Source: Halobaculum sp. XH14
GTDB taxonomy: Archaea; Halobacteriota; Halobacteria; Halobacteriales; Haloferacaceae
Direction: 5' to 3'
DNA: 64,000 nucleotides
Assembly (NCBI RefSeq): GCF_032116555.1
Contig: NZ_CP134949.1
Span: forward strand, 744,001-808,000
The position numbers were made by a program, and so were the translations under genes. Within the stretch, counting starts at the first letter, position 1, and each line of letters begins with the position of its first letter. This document shows, piece after piece, positions 34,301-41,616 of the stretch. The notes under the pieces are model-generated. The model saw nothing but the letters and a program-made list of their open reading frames with translations. It was not told the DNA's origin and ran no database searches.

Positions 34301-35744
34301 GACGCGGCTTGTCGTGAATAATACACGCAGCTTCAGCTTCTCTTCCGTAGATATCAGCAATTCCTGCTCGGTTACTACCTCCGCAGACGTACCTGCAGGA
34401 GAGTCAATCGTCACCTCGTCCTGCAACAACGGGACAACCAGCGGAGACTGGGTCAGGAACGAGGCAAACCAGTCAACGGAGTACGCCTCCGGCCCCGTGA
34501 CAGTTGGGAAAGGCATCAACAAGTCGTTCACGGCATCCCAGTATGTCGAGGCGGCGAACGTCCGAACCAGTACAGATCTACGGGTCGACGTCGACTCATT
34601 GGTTTCGGAAGTTTCGGGTTGCTCTGTCGTGAACTCGACCCAGCAGACGTTCCCTGCAGATAGTGTCTCCAGCTTCACGTTCCACAAATCCTGCAGCCCA
34701 GGAAACCACTTGAACAGGACTCCGGTGACGAAGACTGAGGCGTCGGATTACTACAAGTACAGTATCGAGTTCGGCTTCCACGTTAACTCCAATCTTACTG
34801 AGGAGCAGGAGTTCCGGTACGCGGTGAAGACGAAGTGGGCTGATAACTGGAACAGCCGTGACCCGACCGAGACAGAAGCAACCATCGACGGCAGCAGCAA
34901 GGACATCCAGGTCGAAGAACAGGTGATCGACGGAACCGAGTACATCGTATTCGTCATCGGAGAAAACCATACGAACTCCTCGATTCACGCCGGAACCCAC
35001 TCGGCCACGTTGACTTACTACGAGTCGAAGAGTCAGGGAACGACTTCCGGTGGAGGATCCAGTGGCGGCAGCACAACGGTCGTAGTCGGCTCCAACAGCA
35101 AAACCACTGTAGAGAATGTGACCAGCCCAGAGTACAACTGGACGGTCTCAGCCATCACCTCGGAGGACGACAGGACCTTCCAGCTCTCAGGCTACCCTGG
35201 ATCCAGCTTCGAGAAGTACGTAGTCGTCAGGAACACGGGGGACAGCAACGTCACCTTGAACATTGACTGCGTCTCCAGAGGCGACTCGTGTAGATGGGTG
35301 AATCTCTCCGTCGACCGGGTCATCCTGAACAGGAACTCGTTCAGCAAGAAGACAGTGACAGTGAACGGGACGATCCCGGAGACCTTCGACGGAGAGGAGT
35401 CGCCGGCGCGTTTCAGTATCCGTGTCTCCGATCCCCGGTTCAATGGAAGCCAGTCCACGGCGAAGGGCGTAGCCTATGTCGATTTCACCGTGAACTACAG
35501 TCCGGTTCTCGGCCCGGCACTGGATGTTGCTAAGAAAATCTTTGAGTGGAGGGAACTGGAGTCTCCGGTTCCGTGGGGTCACTCTGTTCCGTACCCGTTC
35601 TTCATCGTGCCGCCCCTGTTCTCGCTCCTTGTTGTGGCGGCTGGTTCGTTCGTGGAGTGGCTCGGGCCGTGGGACAGAACCTACCCGACTGTGAAGTGGT
35701 CAGCAGCGGTGCTCGTGTTCCTGATAGTCTTCATTTTCGGGTGA
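31311..35744 (+). CDS. Giant modular surface protein (1477 residues) with glycine-rich domain
   Basis: A signal peptide (HFFLLASALLLLANGSAA) is followed by about 280 residues of beta-rich extracellular sequence. A Gly-rich domain spans about 362-550, with runs like GAGGGGGLS and AAAGGGGGAG typical of fibre-like Gly_rich modules. Next come a beta sandwich (about 560-670) and related repeats (809-884 and 964-1040), each ending in a Cys pair. A further Ig-like stretch and two C-terminal membrane helices (about 1425-1450 and 1460-1477) end the protein. N-glycosylation sequons are very dense. This fits an adhesin or receptor-binding spike. Only the region 32225-33330 is strongly AT-rich. Confidence 0.75.
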   Translation: MVSRKHFFLLASALLLLANGSAANIQVVGLEEDGINTTYTENGIRFTTDYLNKTVSYRKVVKPDNLATKDGVQVKSKSKGDGDLQIQFSFQVAQDSNYTYLQGKTFSGEISLKKGVLKTNFVNGSVTSDKDERINISSEAHYEHLILDYELIDAGTPKNMTQNVYSGEETRKIPVSGSVEQISASKVQQAITKDNLYENRTTEKLVIAYDPRTNISGVDWNGLNHSPASASYNEDIDPELVDAGITTGRLDNASQYEFKVYNVTYPADSERTVKVNFTQPEYNPLTDNPENFEFQYYSYIIGSVATFKTNTSEDFQKGNFQGTILSNGKLFSQNRTNFYNTTGTAQEFSANLPNTVYTVKINGPGGGGPSGTYDRYDPGGSGGYVKGNITISNDQNWDIYVGGAGGESEHGGYGGWGYYNGGYGGGVGNTPATGAGGGGGLSAIVSPQSHIMAAAGGGGGAGAQYQVYDMYAGGGGGAGGGLGGNADNCCSQSEDGSGAGGGNWGGDGGDSPAGGVGEAGGDGQGFFNTSFGSSINTVTGGGAGEATKGNITISFDSSKKNYISKVYSVPEKKIWDNITVSNFKKNGGTITIWVKTSNDGFSTTLEEEKMSSSELTSSGTQTIDLGLTQGATDVKYNISYSKGSSSPSIDSISLDGKTANKPPEITGVKFVDNHRKDDTRLNFSLDDKGESDISEFTGIGSALSFTNSTLRSSISIPFSSTVSISDVKGASDSFEIDVSESDTGVREDDFGHSLSTQRVNRTVTIFNDAASSIDYQLVLDLAGTVVQGQSWNGSIPGTGSVTHSAVAESDWITGETLGTYNKYSDGDFSHGEDTQRIHNRTELIVDNPRSFTFHDVDVSSTCTQVSTTDIDSGSNVRATMDCTRPVHVIDVINESTSSLYADIGYSHDLGKQGLAKNKTLAETEGYVFTGVNVSAPSLPGSTVNGGMREVNLSSKESTTEIYNATGDWIQDEQEKQEAFGQDVSRVHDIDQQYLYNQTRLVVNNTRSFSFSSVDISNSCSVTTSADVPAGESIVTSSCNNGTTSGDWVRNEANQSTEYASGPVTVGKGINKSFTASQYVEAANVRTSTDLRVDVDSLVSEVSGCSVVNSTQQTFPADSVSSFTFHKSCSPGNHLNRTPVTKTEASDYYKYSIEFGFHVNSNLTEEQEFRYAVKTKWADNWNSRDPTETEATIDGSSKDIQVEEQVIDGTEYIVFVIGENHTNSSIHAGTHSATLTYYESKSQGTTSGGGSSGGSTTVVVGSNSKTTVENVTSPEYNWTVSAITSEDDRTFQLSGYPGSSFEKYVVVRNTGDSNVTLNIDCVSRGDSCRWVNLSVDRVILNRNSFSKKTVTVNGTIPETFDGEESPARFSIRVSDPRFNGSQSTAKGVAYVDFTVNYSPVLGPALDVAKKIFEWRELESPVPWGHSVPYPFFIVPPLFSLLVVAAGSFVEWLGPWDRTYPTVKWSAAVLVFLIVFIFG
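32225..33330 (+). other. AT-rich, GGA-rich insert-like module inside the giant surface gene
   Basis: The DNA changes abruptly here: AT-rich flanks (around 32225-32340 and 32940-33330) border a GGA-repeat-rich core (32395-32940). The frame is kept throughout. The boundaries coincide with protein domain edges, so the module looks swapped in by recombination. Confidence 0.6.
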
Positions 35745-35754
35745 GATAGCAGGA

Positions 35755-36027
35755 ATGGTGTTCAGCGGGCACAAAGACGAGCAGATTCTGAAACTGCTGC
35801 TTTTCACTCTGTTCACGGTACTGCTGGTGCTGACGGTTATCGGTTACTTCGTTGACCGGTATTCCGAGTACAGGTGCGGGCCTGATGAGTTCCTTGCACT
35901 GGATTTCGAGTGCCACAGCGAGTTCGACGCGATCCAGGTCCCGGCGACCGCGTCAACGGCTTGTGGAGAAGGTCAAGTGTTGACCGGTGGAAATCGGTGT
36001 GTCTCTATCAGCGAACCTCCAGATTAA
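35755..36027 (+). CDS. Small single-helix membrane protein with outer cysteines
   Basis: 90 residues, ATG 10 bases after the giant gene, behind GGGTGAG. One helix at about 12-33, then an outer tail with four cysteines (YRCGPDEF, FECHSEF, TACGEG and NRCVSI) that would make two disulfides. Coupled to the giant surface protein, it may be its partner. Confidence 0.6.
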   Translation: MVFSGHKDEQILKLLLFTLFTVLLVLTVIGYFVDRYSEYRCGPDEFLALDFECHSEFDAIQVPATASTACGEGQVLTGGNRCVSISEPPD

Positions 36028-36066
36028 AGACGCTCTCTTGGCTCGTCTACTGTAACGAGGAGTCCG

Positions 36067-37503
36067 ATGCCGAGGATACTGACCAAAGGCTCCAGATCCG
36101 GCGTAGAAGATGATTACGCTGGCTGGAGCGACGAGGAAAACCTCAAACACTACAATATCGCGTTCTACGACCTGCTGGACTTGGAGAACCGGAAATACGA
36201 AGTCGTTCATCCTTGGTTTGATCTCGAGGATGCAGTGCATTTCCCGAGTCGGGACGACGTGGTCCAGTTCCTGTTCGGCGGCAACGACCTCGTGATACGG
36301 TTGCCAGAGCATCAAGAAGTAGAGCTTCGAGGAGAGGACCGAGAAGGGAATACCGAGAGGTACAGTTGCGACCTGTTTGAGTGGCTTCCTTTCTACGTCG
36401 GCCTGAACGACGGAGAGGAAGGATCGGATTTAATCGAGGTACGTGACGGGTTTGAGGACTGGGAACCGTGCTTTGCCAACGACTTCGAGTGGGAGGTCGT
36501 CCTTCAAAGAATTGCACAGCGAAGCAGGTACCGTTCAACCCCGTATTCCGATCCGCGTCCTCGTCCCTCGAAACCGGGGATGAGCCAGCAGGTACAGTCA
36601 CGGGCAGCCCCGAGATCCAGTGATTACGGCCCGAACGTGGAAGTTGAGGTTATTGCCGAGGAGAACGTTGGCCGGACGATTGCTGCAGAAGTCGGTCTTG
36701 TTGCGGATGACGATGATGGAGATCCTGTTCATTCGGATGGGTCGGTTTACCTGATTCCGGCGAACTCCTCGAAGAAGTTCGACGAGTTCACACAGGACAT
36801 CCTTGTGGAGGTTTTCGATGTCGACGTCGAGCAGGTCCCGGAATGGCTGGATGACTACCAGGTGCCGGGAGAGGAAGATATACTGAGCGAGATAGAGAGC
36901 TTGGAGAGCCAGGTCTCCGAGTTGGAGCAGCAGGTGGAGAGGGCGGAGTGGTTCCGCCAGCTGTTGTTTGCGAACGACGAGGATTACAGCGATTACGGGT
37001 TAGAGAAGCCTGTCAGGGAGGCGTTCCGGGAGATGGGTCTCACCGTTGAAGGTGAGAAGCCTGGTTTCCGGGACGGCGGGATAGTGCTTGACGACCAGAC
37101 GATTATACTGGAGGTCACGGGGCGGAAGAGAGGTGTGAGGTTGGGGAAGGTCCAGAAGCTAGAGCGCCATGTGGAAGATGCTGAGGAGGAAGGCTACGGT
37201 CAGGACCGGTCTGGGCTTCTGGTTTACAACCCGTTCCGGAATGAGGATCCGGAGAGCCGGTCGTTGAATCCGAACAATTTCCGGGAGGAATTGGAGGATC
37301 GAGGCTTCAAGTTCATCACCACCTATCAGCTGTACCAGATGCTATGTGCGTACGAGAGGGGAGAGATCGACACGGATGACGTGGTTGAGAAGTTAACCGG
37401 TGAGGATACTATCATCGAGTTCTCCGGCTCCGTGGGTCATGGCGGTGATACGCTTCGGGGCAGGATTGATTCGGTCCGGCAGCGCCTGGACAGGCTGTTC
37501 TGA
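36067..37503 (+). CDS. Coiled-coil protein with PD-(D/E)xK-like nuclease domain
   Basis: 478 residues, cytoplasmic. The N-terminal half (1-150) is unknown and is followed by a linker. A coiled coil lies at about 278-305 (EIESLESQVSELEQQVERAE). A C-terminal domain at about 315-450 has LEKPVREAFREMGLTVEGEK, then FRDGGIVLDDQTIILEVTGR. This is the Glu helix, Asp and ExT/K strand order of PD-(D/E)xK nucleases, with Thr where Lys is usual. A final LVYNPFRNEDP and a helix complete it. It may be a transfer, recombination or defence nuclease. Its presence among surface genes is odd. Confidence 0.6.
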   Translation: MPRILTKGSRSGVEDDYAGWSDEENLKHYNIAFYDLLDLENRKYEVVHPWFDLEDAVHFPSRDDVVQFLFGGNDLVIRLPEHQEVELRGEDREGNTERYSCDLFEWLPFYVGLNDGEEGSDLIEVRDGFEDWEPCFANDFEWEVVLQRIAQRSRYRSTPYSDPRPRPSKPGMSQQVQSRAAPRSSDYGPNVEVEVIAEENVGRTIAAEVGLVADDDDGDPVHSDGSVYLIPANSSKKFDEFTQDILVEVFDVDVEQVPEWLDDYQVPGEEDILSEIESLESQVSELEQQVERAEWFRQLLFANDEDYSDYGLEKPVREAFREMGLTVEGEKPGFRDGGIVLDDQTIILEVTGRKRGVRLGKVQKLERHVEDAEEEGYGQDRSGLLVYNPFRNEDPESRSLNPNNFREELEDRGFKFITTYQLYQMLCAYERGEIDTDDVVEKLTGEDTIIEFSGSVGHGGDTLRGRIDSVRQRLDRLF

Positions 37504-37818
37504 TTACTGTTCAGAGAGTTCGTCGACGTCCATATCGAAGTGCAGTGAACCGTCCTCCAGCCTTCCCAAGTCCTCTTTCTCGATGTTGGTGCCTGGGATT
37601 TCGCAGAAGCAGGGGGCGCAGAACGCGGCTCCGGTCGACGGGTCCTCATACCAGGTCCGTTCCGCGTTCAGCAAGAGTTGGGTGTTCACTTCTTCGCCGG
37701 CGTCGATCTCAGCTACCGGGAAGTAGAGACGTGCCCCGCCGTCTTCCCACTGGAGTTTATCTTGGAGTTCGACTTCTTCGGTGTCGCCGCATTCCGAGCA
37801 GGTGAGCTGGCTGGGCAT
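37504..37818 (-). CDS. Small zinc-ribbon protein
   Basis: 104 residues. LTCSECGD at the N terminus and FCAPCFCE near residue 70 form a CxxC...CxxC zinc ribbon. The rest is acidic. It converges directly with the nuclease gene (stops adjacent). Likely DNA- or protein-binding; no family assigned. Confidence 0.6.
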   Translation of the reverse strand: MPSQLTCSECGDTEEVELQDKLQWEDGGARLYFPVAEIDAGEEVNTQLLLNAERTWYEDPSTGAAFCAPCFCEIPGTNIEKEDLGRLEDGSLHFDMDVDELSEQ

Positions 37819-37867
37819 GGAGTGACTGTAGCAGGCTGGTAAGATAAACCCGGTTCCCGCCCATCGA

Positions 37868-37878
37868 TTTTAAAAATA
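37868..37878 (+). promoter_or_regulatory. TATA box of the fusexin operon
   Basis: TTTTAAAAATA is centred 26 bases before the ATG at 37899, so the fusexin operon should have a leaderless first gene. Confidence 0.7.
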
Positions 37879-37898
37879 CATCTTGGTAATTCTTGAGT

Positions 37899-38219
37899 AT
37901 GGATTTTCCCGAGTTCGTCAAGGAGCATCCAGCGATATCTGTAACTCTGTTTCTCGCCCTGATATTAGTTCTCGGCTTTGCTGCGGTTATCTACAGTCAG
38001 GGCACAGTTATCGGAGGCTCCAGCAGCCCATGTAGCTGGCAGGAAGCAGTCTACCCAGGAAACGATACCCCGATAGAGACGAAGGAGGACTTCCGGGACT
38101 ACGTAGAGGATAAAGGAGCGACTGTTCCTGACGGTCTCCAGCTTGAGTACAGGGACGGAGGAAATCTGTACTACAAGGCTCCGTGTGGATCAGTTGGAGG
38201 AGGTGGTACTTCGCAGTGA
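37899..38219 (+). CDS. Signal-anchored small outer protein preceding the fusexin
   Basis: 106 residues from the ATG set by the TATA box 26 bases upstream. A hydrophobic helix at about 13-33 precedes an outer domain with two cysteines (SPCSWQEA and APCGSVGG) that probably pair. The stop overlaps the GTG start of the fusexin (GTGA, 38216-38219), and the fusexin SD (GGAGGTGG) lies inside this gene, so the two are made together. It may be a chaperone or subunit of the fusogen. Confidence 0.7.
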   Translation: MDFPEFVKEHPAISVTLFLALILVLGFAAVIYSQGTVIGGSSSPCSWQEAVYPGNDTPIETKEDFRDYVEDKGATVPDGLQLEYRDGGNLYYKAPCGSVGGGGTSQ

Positions 38220-40105
38220 AACGTGCCGCCTCACTGATTCTCTGCCTGGTTCTCTTCACAGGTGTTTCCTCGGCCACGGTGACCAGCGTCGACTCAATCA
38301 CCTACACTCAGACAAGCACCTTATTCGACGGGACATTATTCGCAATCTCGGTGGCATCGGATCAGGCCACCGATAAAATCGACATCCGCCTAGACAAGGA
38401 CCAGATGAGTCAGTCGGTTGAAGGCGATGTTCAGCAGGACTTGACCATTGACATAACATCTCAGAACAACCATCTGCGCTATTCTACGACGCCGAGTTCC
38501 GAGCTCCGTAAAATCCAGACAGTGGTCCCGTACCACGAGACAGGATTCTATTCTAAGGAGGAAGCGATTCAGGCTATCAAAAACCGGTGCTATGACCTGA
38601 ACGGGAACGGTGAGGGAAGCGGCCATTATGCCTGGAAAGCAGGTTCTTGGAGTTACGAGATCTACTGTTTCCAGCAGTCAACGTACCTGGGAACGCCAGC
38701 GTATCTGGATAATCCTGAGGAGCATTTCCAGACTCGGTTTGAGCTACAGGCAGGCGGCAAAACGGTTCAGTCTGCGACCTTGTCCAATGGAGATGCCGGT
38801 ACAGGAGTGATCTCTAATCTCGGTAGTCATGCTAAGGTTCGATGGAACGGAAACCTGGATACTGGAGCTCCGCAGCCGAATGTTGGCAGAGTCTACGCAC
38901 TCCACGCGAACAGGTACAGCGGCAGCTGGAGGATTATCAGCCAGCAGGGTTACAATGATTACAAGAACTACTTGGAGAACTCGGCGCACGATACCATTCA
39001 GGACTGGGCAGCCGGGATGAATACTGGTTGGCAGGCCGCGGAGTGGTTGAATGACCGTGCCTGGAGTGCTGCTGAAGTCGATACGTCGAGCGACCTGGCC
39101 TATACTACTGTTGCGGATACTTCGTTCAAGTCGGGGGCGTTCACCTACGATACAGAGGATCTTCTGGTCTATCCGATGTTCACGGTGTACGTCGATGTCG
39201 GGGAGAACGGTTACATCGAGATCTCCAAGCCAACCGGCGAACCAGAAATCGTGTCGAAAAGCTCAACGCGAATCGAGGAGCTTTCGACCGGTACAATCTC
39301 TTCCGTAGTGAAGAACGTTGGAGATGGTCAGGGTAGCTTCTCAGCTCGTATCACGGACTGCAGTAACGGCTTCACGTTCACGGATAGTCAGAGGACGAAG
39401 ACGGTGTACCCTGGTCAGACTGTTTCCTATAGCTTCGATGTCTCCTTCCAGTCAACCAGTACCGATAAGCAGGAGATCTCCGGAAGTTGTACCGTCCAAG
39501 TTGAGGATACTGGAAGCGGAGCAAGCACGTCGACGACGATAGATGTCACCGGTGTCCAGGCTTCGCAGTGTGAGGCAGGGACTCAGTCGATCAAGGTGAA
39601 CAGCGATGGCCTCTACGAGATTTACGAGTGCAAGCAGAACGAGCAAGGCAAGTTCCTGGTCAAGACCTGTGCCGAAGGTGAGAAAGCCTACGCTCAGGGC
39701 GATGGCACCTTTGCCTGTGAGAAACCAGACAACGGAGGCGGCGGAACAGGTCCTGGAGTATCGAATCCGCTTGGCTTCCTTTCTGGATTGTTCGGAGGAT
39801 CTGACTCAGGTGGAATCCTGGAACAGATCCACTTCGCGCTCTCACTGATAGCCGGAGTCCTGTCGGCAGTCGTCGGTTACAAAGGAGTCCGGTGGGTTGA
39901 CGGGGAATACCTGGTCAGAGGCAGTTTCAAGCCGTTGAAGAACAGGAATCTCTCCCGAGTCAAGAAAGGAAGAAAGCCGATCGGAGTACTCGGTGGACTT
40001 CTGGCCCTGGTCATGGGTACGTGGCTGGCGTTGCAGGTGCCGCTACTTGTCCAGTTGATCGTTATACTTGGGACCGGCTTCGTGATGTGGAAGACTCCAC
40101 TTTAG
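38216..40105 (+). CDS. fsx1: Archaeal fusexin (Fsx1-like, HAP2/GCS1-type membrane fusogen)
   Basis: 629 residues from the GTG at 38216. Signal peptide 1-20 (ends GVSSA). The ectodomain has cysteines at 125/151, 382/425, 452, 472, 485 and 501. The 125-151 loop (YDLNGNGEGSGHYAWKAGSW) is polar-aromatic and disulfide-closed, the place expected for fusion loops. Residues 360-445 (VVKNVGDGQGSFSARITDCS onward) resemble HAP2 domain III. Residues 450-502 form a small Cys-rich extra domain. A Gly-rich linker leads to three membrane helices (about 537-557, 590-607 and 609-625). This architecture and location in a haloarchaeal IME match the described Fsx1 proteins, which fuse membranes as trimers. The assignment is from pattern and not from alignment. 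Confidence 0.78.
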   Translation: MKRAASLILCLVLFTGVSSATVTSVDSITYTQTSTLFDGTLFAISVASDQATDKIDIRLDKDQMSQSVEGDVQQDLTIDITSQNNHLRYSTTPSSELRKIQTVVPYHETGFYSKEEAIQAIKNRCYDLNGNGEGSGHYAWKAGSWSYEIYCFQQSTYLGTPAYLDNPEEHFQTRFELQAGGKTVQSATLSNGDAGTGVISNLGSHAKVRWNGNLDTGAPQPNVGRVYALHANRYSGSWRIISQQGYNDYKNYLENSAHDTIQDWAAGMNTGWQAAEWLNDRAWSAAEVDTSSDLAYTTVADTSFKSGAFTYDTEDLLVYPMFTVYVDVGENGYIEISKPTGEPEIVSKSSTRIEELSTGTISSVVKNVGDGQGSFSARITDCSNGFTFTDSQRTKTVYPGQTVSYSFDVSFQSTSTDKQEISGSCTVQVEDTGSGASTSTTIDVTGVQASQCEAGTQSIKVNSDGLYEIYECKQNEQGKFLVKTCAEGEKAYAQGDGTFACEKPDNGGGGTGPGVSNPLGFLSGLFGGSDSGGILEQIHFALSLIAGVLSAVVGYKGVRWVDGEYLVRGSFKPLKNRNLSRVKKGRKPIGVLGGLLALVMGTWLALQVPLLVQLIVILGTGFVMWKTPL

Positions 40106-40119
40106 AGGTGATCTCAAGG

Positions 40120-40425
40120 TTGAAGAAGCAGATCTGGTTTCTGGGAGTCGTGGTTTCACTGGTTTCTCCTGTCGTCGGGGTTGGGTACAGGAAGGCAGTG
40201 AACCGTACGTTGAATCCAGGCAGCGTAGAGCAGGTCCGAGTCTTGTATGAGGCGATGGGTTGGCACGTCGCCGGGTTTCTCGCCCTGCCCTTACTCGGTT
40301 TGCTGGCTTACGGATGGAAGCTGGGTGAATGGAAACGTGAGAATTACTGGCTCCTCATGATTTTGGGGATAGTCCTCAGTGTAATAGTACTACTAGGATT
40401 TCCGTTCGTATTCCTGCATCTCTGA
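40120..40425 (+). CDS. Three-helix membrane protein after the fusexin
   Basis: 101 residues from the TTG at 40120, placed by the SD GAGGTGATC 7-8 bases upstream. Longer readings of this frame run inside the fusexin. Helices at about 5-23, 45-63 and 72-98. Fourteen bases after the fusexin stop, in the same operon. It may assist fusexin insertion or assembly; no family recognised. Confidence 0.6.
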   Translation: MKKQIWFLGVVVSLVSPVVGVGYRKAVNRTLNPGSVEQVRVLYEAMGWHVAGFLALPLLGLLAYGWKLGEWKRENYWLLMILGIVLSVIVLLGFPFVFLHL

Positions 40426-40481
40426 AGCTGTAGAGCTCGTCTCGGCAGTAAGTTTTTCTGACTGTTAAACGATGTTACTGT

Positions 40482-41129
40482 ATGCAGGCCACGGAACGCG
40501 CAGTAGAAAGATTCCGAGACCGGTTCACGAGGCTTTTCGCCTGGTTCTATCATAGCCCTGTGGAGTCAGTCGGCAGCTTCAACGGGTACAGTGATGAGGA
40601 AGATGTGTACTGGTGTTCCAGTGATTCAGCGGCGTTCGGTCAGGCTACGCCGGTCGGCACGATTATCCTGAACAAGCAGCGGATGGAGGACCTGTCCGAG
40701 GAAGCTTCTGAACTTGTGTATCGGCATGAGCAGGGGCATCTCAATCGCCTCCCGGTTTTCAGAGGCTTGTTCTGGGGGATGGTGATCAACGGAGCAGTCG
40801 GGATCTACTACTTCCTACAGAGTCTCGGATACTCGCTTCTGATCCCGTTCGGTGTCCCTGTGGAGCCGGTGGCGATGCTGGCAGGAGTCTCCCTGATGCT
40901 CGTCCTGCTTATGGCGGTTGCTGCCCGTCTTGAGGAGGTGGCAGCTGATCTCCACGCACTCCAGAGTCTTGGTGAGGAAGCGTTCCTTGATGCTTACGAC
41001 GAGATCTCTGACGAAGGCAGTGATTCGCTTCACGTCCGGATTGTGAACCGGATTCAGTACTCTGACCCGGAGGACGTGGTCAAGGTCCATCGTTTCCTGG
41101 TCTGGGCGAAGTCTCTCTATCCAGCATAG
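40482..41129 (+). CDS. M48-like membrane zinc metalloprotease
   Basis: 215 residues. HEQGH at residues 82-86 (VYRHEQGHLNR) is the HExxH zinc site. RLEEVAADLHAL near residue 150 supplies the third Glu ligand, as in M48 peptidases (ExxAD). Two hydrophobic helices at about 98-118 and 128-148 lie between these motifs, the HtpX/Ste24-like order. HtpX enzymes act on membrane proteins. Here it follows the fusexin operon and could mature the fusogen, open the S-layer, or remove failed assemblies. Its substrate is unknown. Confidence 0.75.
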   Translation: MQATERAVERFRDRFTRLFAWFYHSPVESVGSFNGYSDEEDVYWCSSDSAAFGQATPVGTIILNKQRMEDLSEEASELVYRHEQGHLNRLPVFRGLFWGMVINGAVGIYYFLQSLGYSLLIPFGVPVEPVAMLAGVSLMLVLLMAVAARLEEVAADLHALQSLGEEAFLDAYDEISDEGSDSLHVRIVNRIQYSDPEDVVKVHRFLVWAKSLYPA

Positions 41130-41130
41130 C

Positions 41131-41140
41131 TCATATAATT
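41131..41140 (+). promoter_or_regulatory. TATA box for the last gene of the element
   Basis: TCATATAATT is centred 45 bases before the ATT at 41181. It predicts a leader of about 20 bases containing the SD GGAGAGGTG. Confidence 0.5.
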
Positions 41141-41180
41141 CTCCTCGCCGGTTTCTTTTCGTGGAGAGGTGTAACCCGGT

Positions 41181-41537
41181 ATTTCTGCTGATGATATCGA
41201 TGAGGAGTTGAGGAAGATCGAGGAAAGAGAGAAGCAACGGCTGGAAGACCAGATCGAAGAGATAGAGGATATTCTTGAGAATCGGAAGAAGATCCACAAG
41301 GAAGCTAAGTCGGAGCTCAATGAGGAGATCCGGCGTCAGAAGAACAGGTTGAGTAGAGCGGAGTCTTCCAGCAGTTTGGAGGAGCGGCCTATCCGTGATG
41401 ACCTCCGGGACCTGTATCAGGAGCGCCGGCAGGAGTCCTTAGCAAAGTGGCGTGACCGAGAGTCCTGGTTAGAACGGAAGCTAGATCTGGAGGATGAGTT
41501 AGCTTCGATAGGCGGGTTGGATGACCTCGACTTGTGA
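41181..41537 (+). CDS. Charged coiled-coil protein; apparent ATT start
   Basis: The frame opens after TAA at 41172-41174. The SD GGAGAGGTG (41163-41171) is followed by ATT at 41181, giving a natural N terminus SADDIDEELRKIEERE and 118 residues. The first conventional start is TTG at 41208, which lacks an SD. The product is a long coiled coil (KQRLEDQIEEIEDILENRKK) with a charged second half. Last gene of the low-GC element. Confidence 0.6.
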   Translation: MSADDIDEELRKIEEREKQRLEDQIEEIEDILENRKKIHKEAKSELNEEIRRQKNRLSRAESSSSLEERPIRDDLRDLYQERRQESLAKWRDRESWLERKLDLEDELASIGGLDDLDL

Positions 41538-41616
41538 GGCTCCGGTTTCTGGATTACTGGTTTAAGATTTGGCGTCGAAACGCTTACTAGGCTGACGTAC
41601 GTGCGCCTTTCCGCCT
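41538..41616. other. Right boundary of the element
   Basis: Within these 79 bases the composition moves from element-like to haloarchaeal. No tRNA gene, integrase gene or inverted repeat is visible. The minus-strand frame across 41580-41700 (encoding DDEPYECRGHTF) may be a broken chromosomal remnant. The attachment sequence cannot be defined without the left end. Confidence 0.5.

Larger units (their letters stand above)
1..41580. mobile_element. Integrated mobile element (fusexin-type IME or provirus), right part; left end outside the window
   Basis: This stretch has visibly lower GC than the DNA to its right, common AGA/AGG arginine codons, more lysine, short overlapping genes and no housekeeping genes. 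It carries a fusexin-like gene, a VirD4-like ATPase, an XPB-like helicase, tRNA-like genes and defence-type cargo. Haloarchaeal fsx1 genes are known from integrated mobile elements. No integrase, relaxase or tRNA-associated attachment site was found in the window, so the integration mechanism is unknown. The right boundary is placed by the change in composition between the last low-GC gene (ending 41537) and the first high-GC gene (41617). The exact junction base is not resolved. Confidence 0.85.
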
